Positions 1-10,453 are shown, counted from the first letter of the stretch. The stretch: 64,000 nucleotides of DNA from Leishmania infantum JPCM5 (GCF_000002875.2 NC_009412.2:447001-511000), one strand, 5' to 3'. Made by a program: numbers and translations. Notes: generated from the sequence alone by a model not told the origin.

Positions 1-300
1 TACAATCAAGTTCCTGGCCTTCTCTTCGTCCTTGCCTTGTGCGTTGTCGGGTATCCGCTCTTGCCCCATCGCAGTCTCGCTCGTTGCCGTAGACGTGTTC
101 CCGCTTCTTCCTGTCGTTGTCCGTTACGCCCCACATTATCTCGGCCACACACACATCCAGCTCAACCGGCTGCTTGCTGCGCCTGAAGGACTCGTTTGTA
201 GGCAATCGCGTACACGCTGCAGCTCACGACCCATCGGTGCTGTCTCCCTCGTCGAAAGCCACTTTCGCTCTCCCCTCCCACGCCCAAGAGAAGATTTCGG
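1..300 (+). other. Intergenic / 5' UTR upstream of V-ATPase subunit c
   Basis: No credible gene is seen. The stretch is CT-rich (for example around 85-130 and 235-285) and contains a short CA run near 150-158. This fits a trans-splicing polypyrimidine tract plus 5' UTR for the gene starting at 301. The end of any upstream gene lies outside the window. Confidence 0.6.
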
Positions 301-906
301 ATGCCTGTATTCGGCACAAAGATGCTCGGCGCTGGCTGCATGCTGGCGGTGGCTGGCGCGGCCGTTGCCTACGGCGTCGATCCAGCGAACATGGATGCCT
401 GCATAGCTGTCATGTACCCGCAGTGTGCCGGTTTCTTTGGCGCCATGGGTGCGGCCGCCGCCCTCGTCTTTGCCAACCTGGGCTCTGCCTACGGCGCGGC
501 CAAGTCTGGCGTCGGCGTCGCCTACCTCGGCCTCACTTCCCCTGAGAAGATTATGCGCGGCATCGTACCGGTTGTCATGGCCGGTATCCTCGGCATATAC
601 GGCCTTATTATTGCCGTCATCATCAACAATAACATCCACACGGAGGACACCAGCTATTCCTCCTACGCGGGCTTTCTCCACCTCGGCGCCGGTGTTGCGG
701 CTGGGCTCGCGGCCCTCGGCGCCGGTCTCTCCATCGGCGTCGTCGGGGACACCGCGGCGCGTGCGTATGGTAAGCAGGACCAAATCTTCGTGGCGATGGT
801 GCTCATGCTGATCTTTTCCGAGGCGTTGGGTCTCTACGGGCTTATCATTGCGCTGCTGATGAACAACCAGGCGAACCGCTACACCAATCTGTGCAGCGCT
901 TCGTAA
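301..906 (+). CDS. V-type proton ATPase proteolipid subunit c
   Basis: The 201-residue protein is a proteolipid of the membrane V0 ring of the vacuolar H+-ATPase. The ring carries protons across acidocalcisome, vacuole and endosome membranes. Four glycine/alanine-rich membrane helices are visible at about residues 42-66, 88-110, 122-147 and 161-187. The last carries the proton-binding glutamate (FSEALGLYGLI, Glu174), and the second has no acidic residue. This places it with subunits c/c' rather than c''. The family usually has about 160 residues. The extra roughly 40 at the N-terminus contain a hydrophobic stretch (residues 8-26) that could act as a signal or an additional helix. The start is the first ATG of the frame. 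Whether it is c or c' cannot be decided from sequence alone. Confidence 0.93.
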   Translation: MPVFGTKMLGAGCMLAVAGAAVAYGVDPANMDACIAVMYPQCAGFFGAMGAAAALVFANLGSAYGAAKSGVGVAYLGLTSPEKIMRGIVPVVMAGILGIYGLIIAVIINNNIHTEDTSYSSYAGFLHLGAGVAAGLAALGAGLSIGVVGDTAARAYGKQDQIFVAMVLMLIFSEALGLYGLIIALLMNNQANRYTNLCSAS

Positions 907-1420
907 AGCGCGAAAGGCACGCACGCAAAAAGAAAACGCGGCAGCGCGTTGTGCCCCACGTAGCAGGGCGAGACCGAAGAGCCGTCATCACCAGGGATGC
1001 GCAGCGTTGGGTACCGGGTGGTCTGCGCGGTAGCGTGGCAGCGAAGGGTTGCACGGTAGTGAGAAGACGTCTGTGTTTTTGGCTGCCACGCCGCTGTGCT
1101 TGCGGCGCACAAAGTACCTGCTCCCTCTCCCACTCTCTCTCGCCACGTGTCCTCGCGCGTTTGCGCGTCCGCGTGCGTGTGCGCAGTCGTGCATCTGAGT
1201 TGCCGGCCGAGCTAGCGAATGGGTTACAGGCCGTCGGTGCTCTGAGATGCGCTCATGTTGTTTGCACTACATGTGCTGTGTTGCAGCTCCCCATCTCGCC
1301 GCCACCTACACTCCACTTCGCCTTGCCGACGCGCGTTTTGCGCGTGCGCGGTTTGGCTGATGTTTCGTGTTTTCGCTGGTTTCTTCGTTCTCTTCCCGTA
1401 AACCTGTTGCCGTGGCCCAT

Positions 1421-1440
1421 CTGGCCGGTGCACCGGCCAG
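1421..1440. repeat. 20-bp perfect palindrome
   Basis: CTGGCCGGTGCACCGGCCAG is its own reverse complement. In RNA it can fold as an 8-bp G/C-rich stem with a TGCA loop. It lies about 515 nt after the V-ATPase stop codon, so probably in its 3' UTR. Confidence 0.8.
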
Positions 1441-2290
1441 TCCGTTGCCCTCATCTGTGTGTGTGTGTGTGTTTGTGTCTTCATCGACACACGTGTTTGC
1501 GGTGGAGCTAACGGGAAGGCGTGCTGAGGGTTACGTTGTGACCCATGCGCGCCAGACGCAGGTGTTTGAGGGATGTTCTGGTGCTTCGGTGATTATTTTT
1601 TTTTTTTTGGGGGGGGGGGTTCATCTTCATTTGTCACTGCGTTGTTTGGCGATGTGGACGGTGATAACGATAGAAGCATTCCCGTGACTAGGTGTGTGCC
1701 GTTGTTTTGTGCCACCCTATCAAGCTGTGAAGTACCCACACCACCACCACCACCACACCCTCCACTCTCGAAAGACAACGAAAGACAAGGAAGCGGAAAC
1801 CAAACAGAAAAAAATAAGCTGATGCTCAGCGGGTAGTCTGTGATCGACTGCTCAAATGGTACAGCTCAATGACAAGCTCTGCTGCCAGAGCCCGATAATG
1901 CACAGAACGCTGCATCCTCTAGCCGATGTCTTCGACTAAAACGGTGCCCAGCACGTGGAACTGCACGGGGCAGGTTCTGTGTCATTTGAGCGCTGCACGG
2001 TTGCTCTACCTCAAGTGCCGTTGCCTTTCTTACCGCAAAGGCGCACGTCGAAGAGCTCGCAGGGCTGGGGACATCCGTGGCTCTGTCACCCGTGCGCCCC
2101 GAGTGGGATTCGGGGAGACAGATACACACATGCGACGCGACTGTGACTTCCTTTCCTTTCTCCTCTCCTCTTCCTGTGCTTGGGTGTGCGTGGCTGACTA
2201 GAATCTTTTGCGCCGGCCTCCATCTGCGTCGCCGAGATGCGCGAAGGCAGCGCATGCGCACCTCCTCGCATCCTTAACGTCAACATAGTC

Positions 2291-2312
2291 ACGCGTGCGC
2301 GCGCGCACGCGT
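2291..2312. repeat. 22-bp perfect palindrome of alternating purine/pyrimidine
   Basis: The 22 bases read the same on both strands and are nearly all alternating G/C steps (core GCGCGCGC flanked by ACGCGT and its complement). Such tracts can form Z-DNA or a cruciform. It is intergenic, about 400 bp before the LRR gene. Confidence 0.8.
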
Positions 2313-2619
2313 ATTCATTTTCTTCGGGCGGGCAAGGCAGGCGCATAAGCAGCACAATCGCAACGCCTTCCACTGCCGCGAGGCCTTTGTTCTATTTCGG
2401 CGCAGTCCTCTCTTTCACCTTTGCCGTGTCCGCGTATCGCACTCCGCGCTGTTCCGGTCTCTCCCCCGCTCCGTCATTTTGGTCATCCCTCTTCCAGGAT
2501 ATCCGTGCCGCACTTGTTCCTCGCCTGTGGTGTTGCTCGACAACTGCCCCCATCGCGTTCCATCTACGCCATCGGACACACCGCATGCGCACCCTTTACA
2601 CAGTGGCGCGCCCTTCCTC

Positions 2620-2691
2620 TCATTATTCCTCGTGCTCTCTCGTCGTTTTTTTTTACCCGTATTCTTCGCTTGTACTTGCACTTCGCACGAG
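2620..2691 (+). promoter_or_regulatory. Predicted polypyrimidine tract and trans-splice acceptor for the LRR gene
   Basis: A CT-rich tract at about 2620-2670 with a long T-run near 2645-2654 is followed by an AG at 2690-2691. This is 22 nt before the ATG at 2713 chosen for the downstream gene. It argues against the longer in-frame start at 2479. Confidence 0.5.
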
Positions 2692-2712
2692 CTCTCCTGT
2701 CTTGCGTCACTT

Positions 2713-5625
2713 ATGGGCGCCGTGCTGAGAGGCGCCGTCGGACACCTCACAGCGGATCGTCACTGGGGCGTGGATGACCTCGCCCCACCTCCTTATCTGG
2801 TGCCGTTTCCTGGTGCCTCTGGCGCGGATGAGCACTCGGCTCGGCTTTATGCCTGCGGGTGCCTCCGTGCTCTGAGTGCAGACGGGTGGGCCAAGGGTAA
2901 GCCGATACGGTGGCGCATTCCGGAAAGCGTGAGCCTTTCTGGCATGGCTGGCGGTGGAGGAGGCGGTGCCGACGGCAGGAAAACCGAAGGCGACCCTGTG
3001 GCTGACGTGCTGGTGCAGCTCGTTTCAGCGCTGTCCTCGCATCAGCTGGTCGTCTTCTCTGTTGAGGGCCATAGCGAGGTCACTGCCGCGGATGTGCATC
3101 AATGGGCATCATGGTTGGGTACGGATGCGCTAGCGAGGGCGCCTGCGGCGCCGTGGAGCAACATTCGTGTCGCGAACCTGAGCGACTGTTCTCTGGGGGA
3201 CGCCGGGGTGCAAGCGTTCCTTACCATTGTTTTCCCTAGCGCTACTTCACCGTCCAACGAAGGCTCTAGGCATGCTGTGTCGGCACCACACCGAGCACCT
3301 CTTCCTCTTCTGGAGTCCTTGATACTCGATGGTGTAGGCCTGACAGACCGTGGTGCAGTGTGGGTGACTTCCTACTTGGATGAGGTCGCGCGGTGTAGAG
3401 TCGATGCGCGCCCGTTTGGTGACCGTGATGATGCGTCCGCCTCTCCCTGCAAGCGCTGCCTTCTGCATACACTCTCCCTGCAGCGGAACACGCTAGGAGC
3501 CGTCGGGGTGCTGAAGCTCTTGCACGCCTCCCTCGCAAATCCACGCAGTGCAGGCAGCGCAAACGGGCACACCGTAGAGTCTGTCGATCCCTCCTGGAAC
3601 TCGTTGGCGTCTGTGCCGCGTGGCTGTGTTGGCGAGGAGGAGAACAGCTCGGCCGCCCGCCGGAAGCTTCTCATTGCCCTCGGTGCGGGGATGGTGCGAT
3701 CGACGTGTGAAATTCAACCCCCTGCAGCGTCAGGAGAAGCATCACCACCGCGTAGAAGTTCTCTTCTCTTAGAGGGCTGCGGCGCGGACGAGGCCGATGC
3801 GCGCGCACTGTATACTGAAGGCTTGCTCTTTGCTTTCCTCGAGTGCTTTCGTGAGGCGGCGCACAGGGAGGTGGGTGACCTGCCGCACTCCCCGGCGCGA
3901 CAGGTTTTGCTGCCGCCCGTGGGCATGCAGGTGACCAAGATTGACCTCAGTCACAATCCCTGCCTCGGTGATGCCGGCGTCCGGCAGTTGTTGAGCGCTC
4001 TTCTATGTCTGGAAGCGACGCGTGAAGTGTCGCGCAGCATGTGGCACCCGCTCGGCTCTGCGCAGCACACGTTTGTTGGTGTCGAAGAAATTGTGTTACG
4101 CGAGGTTGGCTGTACGGATGCAGTGCTGGTGGATGTGGTGCGACTGCTGAGCTCGAACATTCATCGAGCCATTCCAGGTTTGGTGCAGCAGGGAAGTGCA
4201 GCACGCGAGCTTTCCGACCTCGAAGCCGTCTTTGAAGAAGAGGTGCATCGTACTCTTCTCGACGAGGCGCGCTTCCTGGCAGGCATTCGTGAAGAAAGGG
4301 TTCCGCAGAGCACCGAGAGCGCCGAGAATGGCCATCTCACGCGATGCACATACCTGCCATCGCTAAGGCTTCTGGACCTCTCCGAGAACTCGTTCTACTC
4401 AGCTGACCTCATTGGCGCTGTAATGGCTGGGGCTGCTCTGCGCGTATCATACGCACCTTCTCGTGCATCCGACTCGGCGGTCACGGAGCACCACACGGGA
4501 CAGAGGCATGGCGGCCTAGCGCCGCGCCAAAGGGTCCTGAGTGCCACTGCCGGCGAGCACAGCTTCGCCTTGGGCTTGGAGGAGTGTGGGCTCGCGGACG
4601 CGGCCTTGCTGCAGCTTCCGCTCTCCCTTCAGATGCTGCGAGCTGTGATGCCTAAGTACGAGGAGCCACTCTTTTCCACAGATTTCTGCCCTCCCCCCGT
4701 TGCACCACGGCATCCCATCCAGCCTCAGTCGTGCAGATGCACTTGGTACCTGGGAGGCAACCATCTCACCCACTCAGCGCTCCTTCGACTTCGGAAGTTT
4801 ACGGAAACCCTGGCGCGGAGCACCTCCGTGGGCATCCGGCTGTGCTCGGTCAACGCCTACGTGGAACGGAATGCAATACTGCATCCTGCCACCACGGTGA
4901 AGGAGAGCGACGAAGACGACATGGAGGGCAGTGGGGCAGCCGCCGTGGACGCTTCGGGCGTGTCTTGGCTCGGCATATCGGCTGCGGAGGACAACGTCCG
5001 AGGCGGCAGCATCACCGAGCGAGCCGCCTCAGGAAGCGAGGCTGGTTTTGCCGACCGCTGTTTGGCTCTTCACGACTTCACGGCACCGCGGGTGAGTTGG
5101 CATCAACTTCCCTCGCTGTACAACCTCGCGACTGCGGAGAAGGCCCGCGACCCTTGCCAGCTTTCGATCGCGTCAAAGTCCCTCCAGCGGTGCGGGCCGC
5201 AGGCCAATGCGACGGGGCTCGGCACCTGTCCAGCGCACTCTGTCCGCCTCAGCGCCTCGGGCGCTGCGGCTCCGGCACCCGTTGCGGCTCTCACTGCACC
5301 AGAAATGCGAAGTGGTCAAGCGTGTGCGCACCTCTCGAGAGGTACCAGTGGCAAACACGAGCCTTCTCGCGCTGATACGGATGGCGACTCTGATGAGTGG
5401 GTCGACATGATGGGCTTTCACGATGACCGTTCTGCGTTATGGGCATCACTATCACCGATGACGGTAAGCACCAATGACCTCATCGACGCCTTGATTGCCG
5501 AGGCGGAGCAGGTGATGCGGGAGCGCAGCCCTTTTGTGGAGGTGGGCCGCCAACTCGCGAGTGCTGACCTGCTTTCGGGCCTGCCCCCTCTATCACCGCC
5601 TGACACGTATAGTGGTCTTGAGTGA
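2713..5625 (+). CDS. Leucine-rich repeat protein (RI-like), function unknown
   Basis: A 970-residue protein. Several segments match ribonuclease-inhibitor-type leucine-rich repeats: IRVANLSDCSLGDAGVQAF, LESLILDGVGLTDRGA, LHTLSLQRNTLGAVGVLKLL, KIDLSHNPCLGDAGVRQLL and LRLLDLSENSFYSADL. They are separated by long Ser/Ala/His-rich, probably disordered inserts, as is typical of trypanosomatid LRR proteins. The C-terminal roughly 300 residues are low complexity and end in an acidic patch and a short helical stretch (IDALIAEAEQVMRERS). No enzyme domain is seen. The frame is open back to an ATG at 2479, but those 78 extra residues come from T/C-rich splice-signal sequence. The ATG at 2713 directly after the predicted acceptor is therefore preferred. 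A scaffold or cytoskeletal role is possible but is inference only. Confidence 0.8.
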   Translation: MGAVLRGAVGHLTADRHWGVDDLAPPPYLVPFPGASGADEHSARLYACGCLRALSADGWAKGKPIRWRIPESVSLSGMAGGGGGGADGRKTEGDPVADVLVQLVSALSSHQLVVFSVEGHSEVTAADVHQWASWLGTDALARAPAAPWSNIRVANLSDCSLGDAGVQAFLTIVFPSATSPSNEGSRHAVSAPHRAPLPLLESLILDGVGLTDRGAVWVTSYLDEVARCRVDARPFGDRDDASASPCKRCLLHTLSLQRNTLGAVGVLKLLHASLANPRSAGSANGHTVESVDPSWNSLASVPRGCVGEEENSSAARRKLLIALGAGMVRSTCEIQPPAASGEASPPRRSSLLLEGCGADEADARALYTEGLLFAFLECFREAAHREVGDLPHSPARQVLLPPVGMQVTKIDLSHNPCLGDAGVRQLLSALLCLEATREVSRSMWHPLGSAQHTFVGVEEIVLREVGCTDAVLVDVVRLLSSNIHRAIPGLVQQGSAARELSDLEAVFEEEVHRTLLDEARFLAGIREERVPQSTESAENGHLTRCTYLPSLRLLDLSENSFYSADLIGAVMAGAALRVSYAPSRASDSAVTEHHTGQRHGGLAPRQRVLSATAGEHSFALGLEECGLADAALLQLPLSLQMLRAVMPKYEEPLFSTDFCPPPVAPRHPIQPQSCRCTWYLGGNHLTHSALLRLRKFTETLARSTSVGIRLCSVNAYVERNAILHPATTVKESDEDDMEGSGAAAVDASGVSWLGISAAEDNVRGGSITERAASGSEAGFADRCLALHDFTAPRVSWHQLPSLYNLATAEKARDPCQLSIASKSLQRCGPQANATGLGTCPAHSVRLSASGAAAPAPVAALTAPEMRSGQACAHLSRGTSGKHEPSRADTDGDSDEWVDMMGFHDDRSALWASLSPMTVSTNDLIDALIAEAEQVMRERSPFVEVGRQLASADLLSGLPPLSPPDTYSGLE

Positions 5626-6328
5626 CGTGAGCCGCGGACGGTCAGAATCAGATGGGATGGAAGGTCATATGCCTGTTCCAGCTCGTGTGCCTGTGTCCAT
5701 GTATGTTCGCGCAACGCCAAACACCGCCATACAGCCCCCAAAACGGGGCGGCCGAAATTCGGCCTGCACGCGGATGACTCTGCTAGAAAGATACGAAACA
5801 GAGACGGGACGAGAGAAGGCGGCACCAGAACGCACCGGTCAACTAGGTATGGCGAATGTGCCACTGCTGCCACGCCGCCTCTCGCTCCCCGTATTACTCG
5901 TCTGCAGGTCGAGCTCTTTGAGGATAGTGTGCCGCCTGGACACGTTCTCAGGTACGCAGAGTCGCAGAGAATCACACGTGTAGCTGCTGTGCCCCCTCTT
6001 CCTCATTCCTCAAGACTTCTTATCAGGCCTCTCTCTCTCTCATCGAGCGGTCTTCCAGAGCTGCTGTGAGTGTGCGCATACTTGTGCGGCGTCACAGATC
6101 TCCAAGACAGAGCAGACAGAGTTGCATCTTAGAAGTCTTTGCGTTCGCTGCAAACAGAGACCACACTCTCAAGCGTGATTGCGTGGAAGCTGCGGACGCC
6201 GCGCCACCCCATTGCATTGCGCTTCCCCTTTCCTCATCCCCCCCGCCGGCTCTGAACGGATCTTCTTAGTTTAACAAGGCGGACCTCGTTCACGCCTTGT
6301 CTGTCGTCTCTGCATCTTCAAAAATAAA
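5626..6328 (+). other. Intergenic region between LRR and AN1 genes
   Basis: About 700 bp with no convincing gene. CT-rich sequence occurs at 5990-6045 and 6215-6250. The second of these probably serves as polypyrimidine tract for the AN1 gene. Confidence 0.6.
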
Positions 6329-6685
6329 ATGAGCGAGCCATGCGTCTTCAAGGGGTGCTCGAACATGGCCTTGGTGGCGCTGCCCAAGTGTGAGCACTGT
6401 GGACAGCGCTACTGCACAAGCCACATGCTGCCTGAGCGGCACGGGTGCGGCGATGCGTGCAAAAACGCGGCGCAGCGACAAGCCACCGCCGACGCGGCGG
6501 CGCAGCGGCGGGCCCGGCGGCACCTCGGCAATGAGGACGCGAAGAAGCGGCTGGACAAGAAGCTGGAGGCGAACGAGGCGGCGCGTAGAAAGAAGTCAAA
6601 GCCGGCTCAGGCCCCGCAAAAAAAAAATGACTTGACATCTGCAGAGGTACGACAGGCGGTATACGCAGCGAACCTCGGCACGTGA
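6329..6685 (+). CDS. AN1-type zinc finger protein
   Basis: A 118-residue protein whose first 40 residues form a complete AN1 zinc finger. The ligands follow the family spacing: Cys5, Cys10, Cys21, Cys24, Cys29, His32, His38 and Cys40. The rest is a highly charged Ala/Arg/Lys helix (about 45-105) that could bind nucleic acid or form a coil. AN1 fingers of small proteins are linked to ubiquitin/proteasome and stress responses in other eukaryotes. That role is not demonstrated here. The ATG at 6329 sits in an A-rich context and the finger begins at residue 5, so a later start would break the domain. Confidence 0.88.
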   Translation: MSEPCVFKGCSNMALVALPKCEHCGQRYCTSHMLPERHGCGDACKNAAQRQATADAAAQRRARRHLGNEDAKKRLDKKLEANEAARRKKSKPAQAPQKKNDLTSAEVRQAVYAANLGT

Positions 6686-7433
6686 GTGACGGTTCCTGAC
6701 AGCAGCGGAAGAGAGCCAACGAGGCAGGTGTAGGCGAATGCCTAACTAAAGGTGCCGCTGCCGTTTTCCGTCCCTTCTCTTTCTTCTGTGTTTTCGTTGG
6801 TGGCCATCGTCGCCCGCCCATCACGAGCAACTCGCTGAATCACAGAGAGAATATTGTGTGGTAGCGTTACAGGTCTGCGAGGCGGGCAAAGGGGGGGGCG
6901 CAACGAGGCGCAGGCGCCTCTTCTGTCGACAGCATGCATAGCTGTACGCGCGCTCTCTCTCGGTAGGTATGCGCTTCGGCAGCAGCTGCTGGGACATTCG
7001 ACAAGAGAGGGGGAAGGAGGTAGTCGCCACCGCTCAGATGGTGGTGCTGTGCGGGCCGCGGGCGGATACAAGCACGCCTGCGCGCCGGATGCGTGTCAGC
7101 ACAGGATCCGCGATTAGGACAGCTCGTGGAGTGGTCGGGGGCGACCGCCGCACCTGATAGTGTTTCCTGCTTCTTCCTTTATGCACTACCCCCTGATCAC
7201 GGGGCCTTCCTGTGTCTTCTCCTTCTCTTATTGGCTCTCTCTTTTTTCCGAAAACGTGGGAAGCTTTCTGTGCGAGCCAAGTCTCCCCCCCCCCTCCTCT
7301 TTATTTTTCCAACTTACGTCCTTCGACATCGCAGGAAAGGCGCGGCATACCACCGAGATCGAGCGCCCATCCACGCTTCACAGACACCCTTATCTACACC
7401 GTTACCGCACATTCGTGAAACGCCGCCGTAGTC
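6686..7433 (+). other. Intergenic region after AN1 gene
   Basis: About 750 bp without a gene. Contains a G-run (6890-6898), CT-rich sequence at 7165-7255 and a C-run near 7287-7296. The last two are the likely polypyrimidine signals for the next gene. Confidence 0.6.
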
Positions 7434-8114
7434 ATGTCCAAAAAGTACAAGTTCTTCTACGAGAACGATGGCAGCGGTCGAGATACCTTCGTCAACTACG
7501 CCGGCGCGTACTGGATGAACCCGCTGCCAGCCGGCACTTTCTTCAAGAGTAGAGGGCACCTGACGCAGTCGAGCGTGCCGACAGAAAACGGAACTAGCCT
7601 CGTGATGGATGACAGCACCCCGTACCCGGGCCGGACCCTGTTTGGCAAATCGCGCTACGGTACTACCATTCTGGCGGCAGGCCAGGCCGCCACACGCGAC
7701 GCTACGGCTGACTCGCAATCTGGCCACTCTGCCGGCATGGGTAGTACCTCCGGCTCGACCGCCAACCACGTGGCGGGGACGGATGCGGACGCGCAAGATT
7801 TTGACGGGGAGGCGACGGCACTCGAGCACATATCATTCGACGTCTCGAACCCGGAGCGGCGTCTGCAGCAGCCAGGGCACGCTACGACCGGCCTGGAGGG
7901 CACCGGCGGCGGCTCCACCTACAACGGCGTCAAGGAGCCATGGACAGCGCCGAACGCGGTGGACAGCACGCTGTTGCGGCTGGCTCCTGCGTACGAGTCG
8001 ACATGCCATTACCACCTGCGCACTGGTCTCTTCTACACCGAGGACGCTGCGCCGCCGCACGAGATGACTCTTCCAGACAAGGGTGTCACGTGGGGCAGGT
8101 CTCGCTACTACTGA
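7434..8114 (+). CDS. Conserved-looking hypothetical protein, possible ciliary protein
   Basis: A 226-residue soluble protein with no recognised enzyme domain. The N-terminus holds GSGRDTFVNYAG, then PYPGRTLFGKSRYG. The very C-terminus ends in a similar WGRSRYY, so a short (F/W)G(K/R)SRY motif brackets the protein. The middle (about 85-150) is Gly/Ser/Thr-rich and probably disordered. Short Gly/Arg/Tyr motifs of this kind occur in small axonemal microtubule-inner proteins, and Leishmania is flagellated. That link is a guess from motif style only. Codon use matches its neighbours and there is no signal peptide or membrane segment. Confidence 0.75.
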   Translation: MSKKYKFFYENDGSGRDTFVNYAGAYWMNPLPAGTFFKSRGHLTQSSVPTENGTSLVMDDSTPYPGRTLFGKSRYGTTILAAGQAATRDATADSQSGHSAGMGSTSGSTANHVAGTDADAQDFDGEATALEHISFDVSNPERRLQQPGHATTGLEGTGGGSTYNGVKEPWTAPNAVDSTLLRLAPAYESTCHYHLRTGLFYTEDAAPPHEMTLPDKGVTWGRSRYY

Positions 8115-9397
8115 GCGGCGATTCTCGTGTACGTGTACGTGTGTGTGTGCGTGAGAGAGTGGTTGTGTGCAAGGGACGTGGTCGGCCGTCCATCTCGCCG
8201 CTTTTCTTTGCCAAAACACTGCGTATGCCGCAACACAATTGTACAGTACCTTCCTTCGCACTCCAAACCTGCGTCGCCGACCGCCCCAGCGCGGCACCCG
8301 AACTATCGCCCACCCAGTCACGCGTTTGTAGCCATCTGTGTGTGTGTGTGTGCCTGCCCGCACCTGCGCCTCGCTCTGTCGATCTGGGTCGTTCGCAGGC
8401 CTCTTTTTGTTTGTCTTAATATTGTATTGTCAAGTGTGTGGCCATCGTCTCCACCTAGACTTCCTACACCTTCGCTGCGCGTCTGCACAAGACATCTAGC
8501 GGCAAAGCTGGATGCGTCGTGCATATGCACAGGAGGGGGTCGGAGTCACTCAACGGCCTCTCTGAGGTGTCGCTCACGCACGGATCATGTACAGCAGTAT
8601 CACGTTTTTTTCCGTTGTTTATTATTATGTGCTTGACGCCAGAGAGGCGTAGGCGGATGGCCGCCCTTGCTCCCAAACTCCAACTGCACAGATGCACATC
8701 AGCGGAAAAGGAAGGGAAAGCGGGCGCTCACAGACCCTCTCCACCTCGATCTCACGCAAGCACGCACACGATAGCCCTATATGCATATACATGTATATTC
8801 TTCCATCTCTCTGGTGTTGCTCCTAAACAGACGCTGCGGCCCCGCTTGGTCTGCCTTTCGCTTTTGTATCTCTCTCTGTGTTGGTGTGTATCGGGGGGGG
8901 GGAGTGCGTGTGTGCGTGTACTCGAGTTGCTATTTCCGATCACGGCTTTTTGCTATGTTTCTTTTTTGTTTCCTCACCGGATCTTCCCATGTACCGCTGT
9001 CTCACGTGGATGCTTATGCTCCCCTCCTTTCCTGTCCCCCCCCCGCTGGCGCCCGCCCAATCTAGGTGTGACAAGGTGTGAAGAGCAAGTACCTTGGCAG
9101 TGCAGAGAACCAGACGCACACGACGTAGCCATACAAACAAAAAAGCGAAGGATGCGCAGGCCAGTGCCCTTGCATGTCGGCGCTGTGCTTCGCTTGCTGC
9201 TCTTTCTAAGGGTGGCGGGTCGTAACAAAGCATGCGCGACAGGGGCAGTGCTGCCGTCAGAGACACATCTGCCGAGAAGGACTAGAGAGAGCCGAGGAGA
9301 GGTCAATGTAAACCGACAAGTATCTGTCGCCATCTGTCTCTTTCCTCGGTATCTGCCTTTGCTCACTATGTGTGCATGTCTGAGCACATGTGCGTGT

Positions 9398-9417
9398 GGG
9401 GTGGGGTGGGGGAGGGG
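9398..9417 (+). other. G-quadruplex-like tract
   Basis: Four runs of at least four G are separated by single bases (GGGG T GGGG T GGGGG A GGGG) on the sense strand. The spacing is ideal for an RNA or DNA G-quadruplex. It lies between the 226-residue gene and the copine. Confidence 0.7.
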
Positions 9418-9803
9418 AGGTGCACGAATCCTCAATGTGTGGTGAGCGCGAGTCCTTAGGGAGGCTAAGGGGGCTGATGCTCACCCACACTTCTTTTTGT
9501 TGGGGAAGGGGGCACGCATGTGCCAGACACAAACACGCTGTGAAGCGGGGTGGATGTAATCGTGTGCGGATCGTCCTCTCCTGGTGTTGGTGAAGGGTGT
9601 CGCCGCTGGAAGCTGTGCATCGTGGACCTTCATCCGCCTCCGCCCCGTTAGAATGTTTGTGGCACCCCCTCCGCCGCGTGACTCTCATGGCTGTCATCCA
9701 TGCATATGCTACTCCACGCGCTCGAGCTCCCGCTGCTGCAACAGGCAGACTTGAAGGCAAATCGGGATATTCGGTTTCCCGCCCCAGTTGCCAATGAAAA
9801 CGT

Positions 9804-9841
9804 GCGGCGGCGGCGGCGGCGGTGGTGGTTGGGGGGGGGGG
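9804..9841. repeat. (CGG)n microsatellite followed by an 11-G run
   Basis: Six CGG units run from 9804 to about 9822, followed by GGT repeats and an 11-G homopolymer (9831-9841). It is intergenic, and length differences between strains or assemblies are likely. Confidence 0.75.
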
Positions 9842-10374
9842 TACCATCGCCGCCACTTTGATCCCCACCTCCTTTTTTGTCCCGATGTTGACTCTACCAG
9901 AGCATCGCTTACGCTGCCCCGCCTTTTCTTTTCTTCGCAGTAAAACGGCAACTTCATCTCCTTGCTTTGAACACACCTGTACCTGCAGTTTCTCTCCACG
10001 CGCGCCTCTCTCCTTGGCTCCGGCCCGTCATCGACACTCCTGCGGTACCACGCGCACGCAAACGTGCAGAGTTCAAGTGTGAAACGCTTCCGCCTCCATT
10101 CATGGCGGCAGAGCCCGCACACAACGTTTCTCTCAAAAAGCAAACCAAAACAAAATAAAACAACGCATCGAAACATTGCAAAAAAAAGGTAAAAAAAGAC
10201 CTCGGCGTCGTCCACTATCGAAAGCCATTGTGGCGCAGCACCTGTGCGGCTCTCTGCCATTACTACAGCTGGTTTGCTTCTCGTGTGCGAGTTAGCCCTT
10301 TTCTCATCCCACTCGTGGACCACCTCTCACAACCCGACATCGAACGCGCTGATCAAAGGAGCGCAGCAGGTGCG

Positions 10375-10453
10375 CTCTAATTCACTTTTTTTTCCGGATT
10401 TCGTGTTCGTCCTCGTCCTCCTTGCCGTGTGCTTCGCCGATCTCCTCTTACAG
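10375..10453 (+). promoter_or_regulatory. Predicted polypyrimidine tract and trans-splice acceptor for the copine
   Basis: A long T/C tract ends in CTCTTACAG, with the AG at 10452-10453. It leaves a 49-nt 5' UTR before the ATG at 10503 and excludes the in-frame codons upstream of it. Confidence 0.6.

Larger units (their letters stand above)
907..2712 (+). other. Intergenic region between V-ATPase c and LRR protein
   Basis: About 1.8 kb without a convincing gene. It holds a TG microsatellite (about 1457-1474), a 13-T run followed directly by an 11-G run (1596-1619), a CCA-rich stretch near 1738-1757, and two perfect palindromes (1421-1440 and 2291-2312, listed separately). It ends in a CT-rich tract at about 2620-2670. 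Small ORFs here have the composition of UTR sequence. Confidence 0.6.

Noticed and set aside
8115..8636. In-frame extension after the stop of the 226-residue gene
   Set aside because: It translates TG microsatellites and pyrimidine tracts into Val/Cys/Ser-rich sequence, so it is a chance open frame and serves as a control for the two extensions reported.
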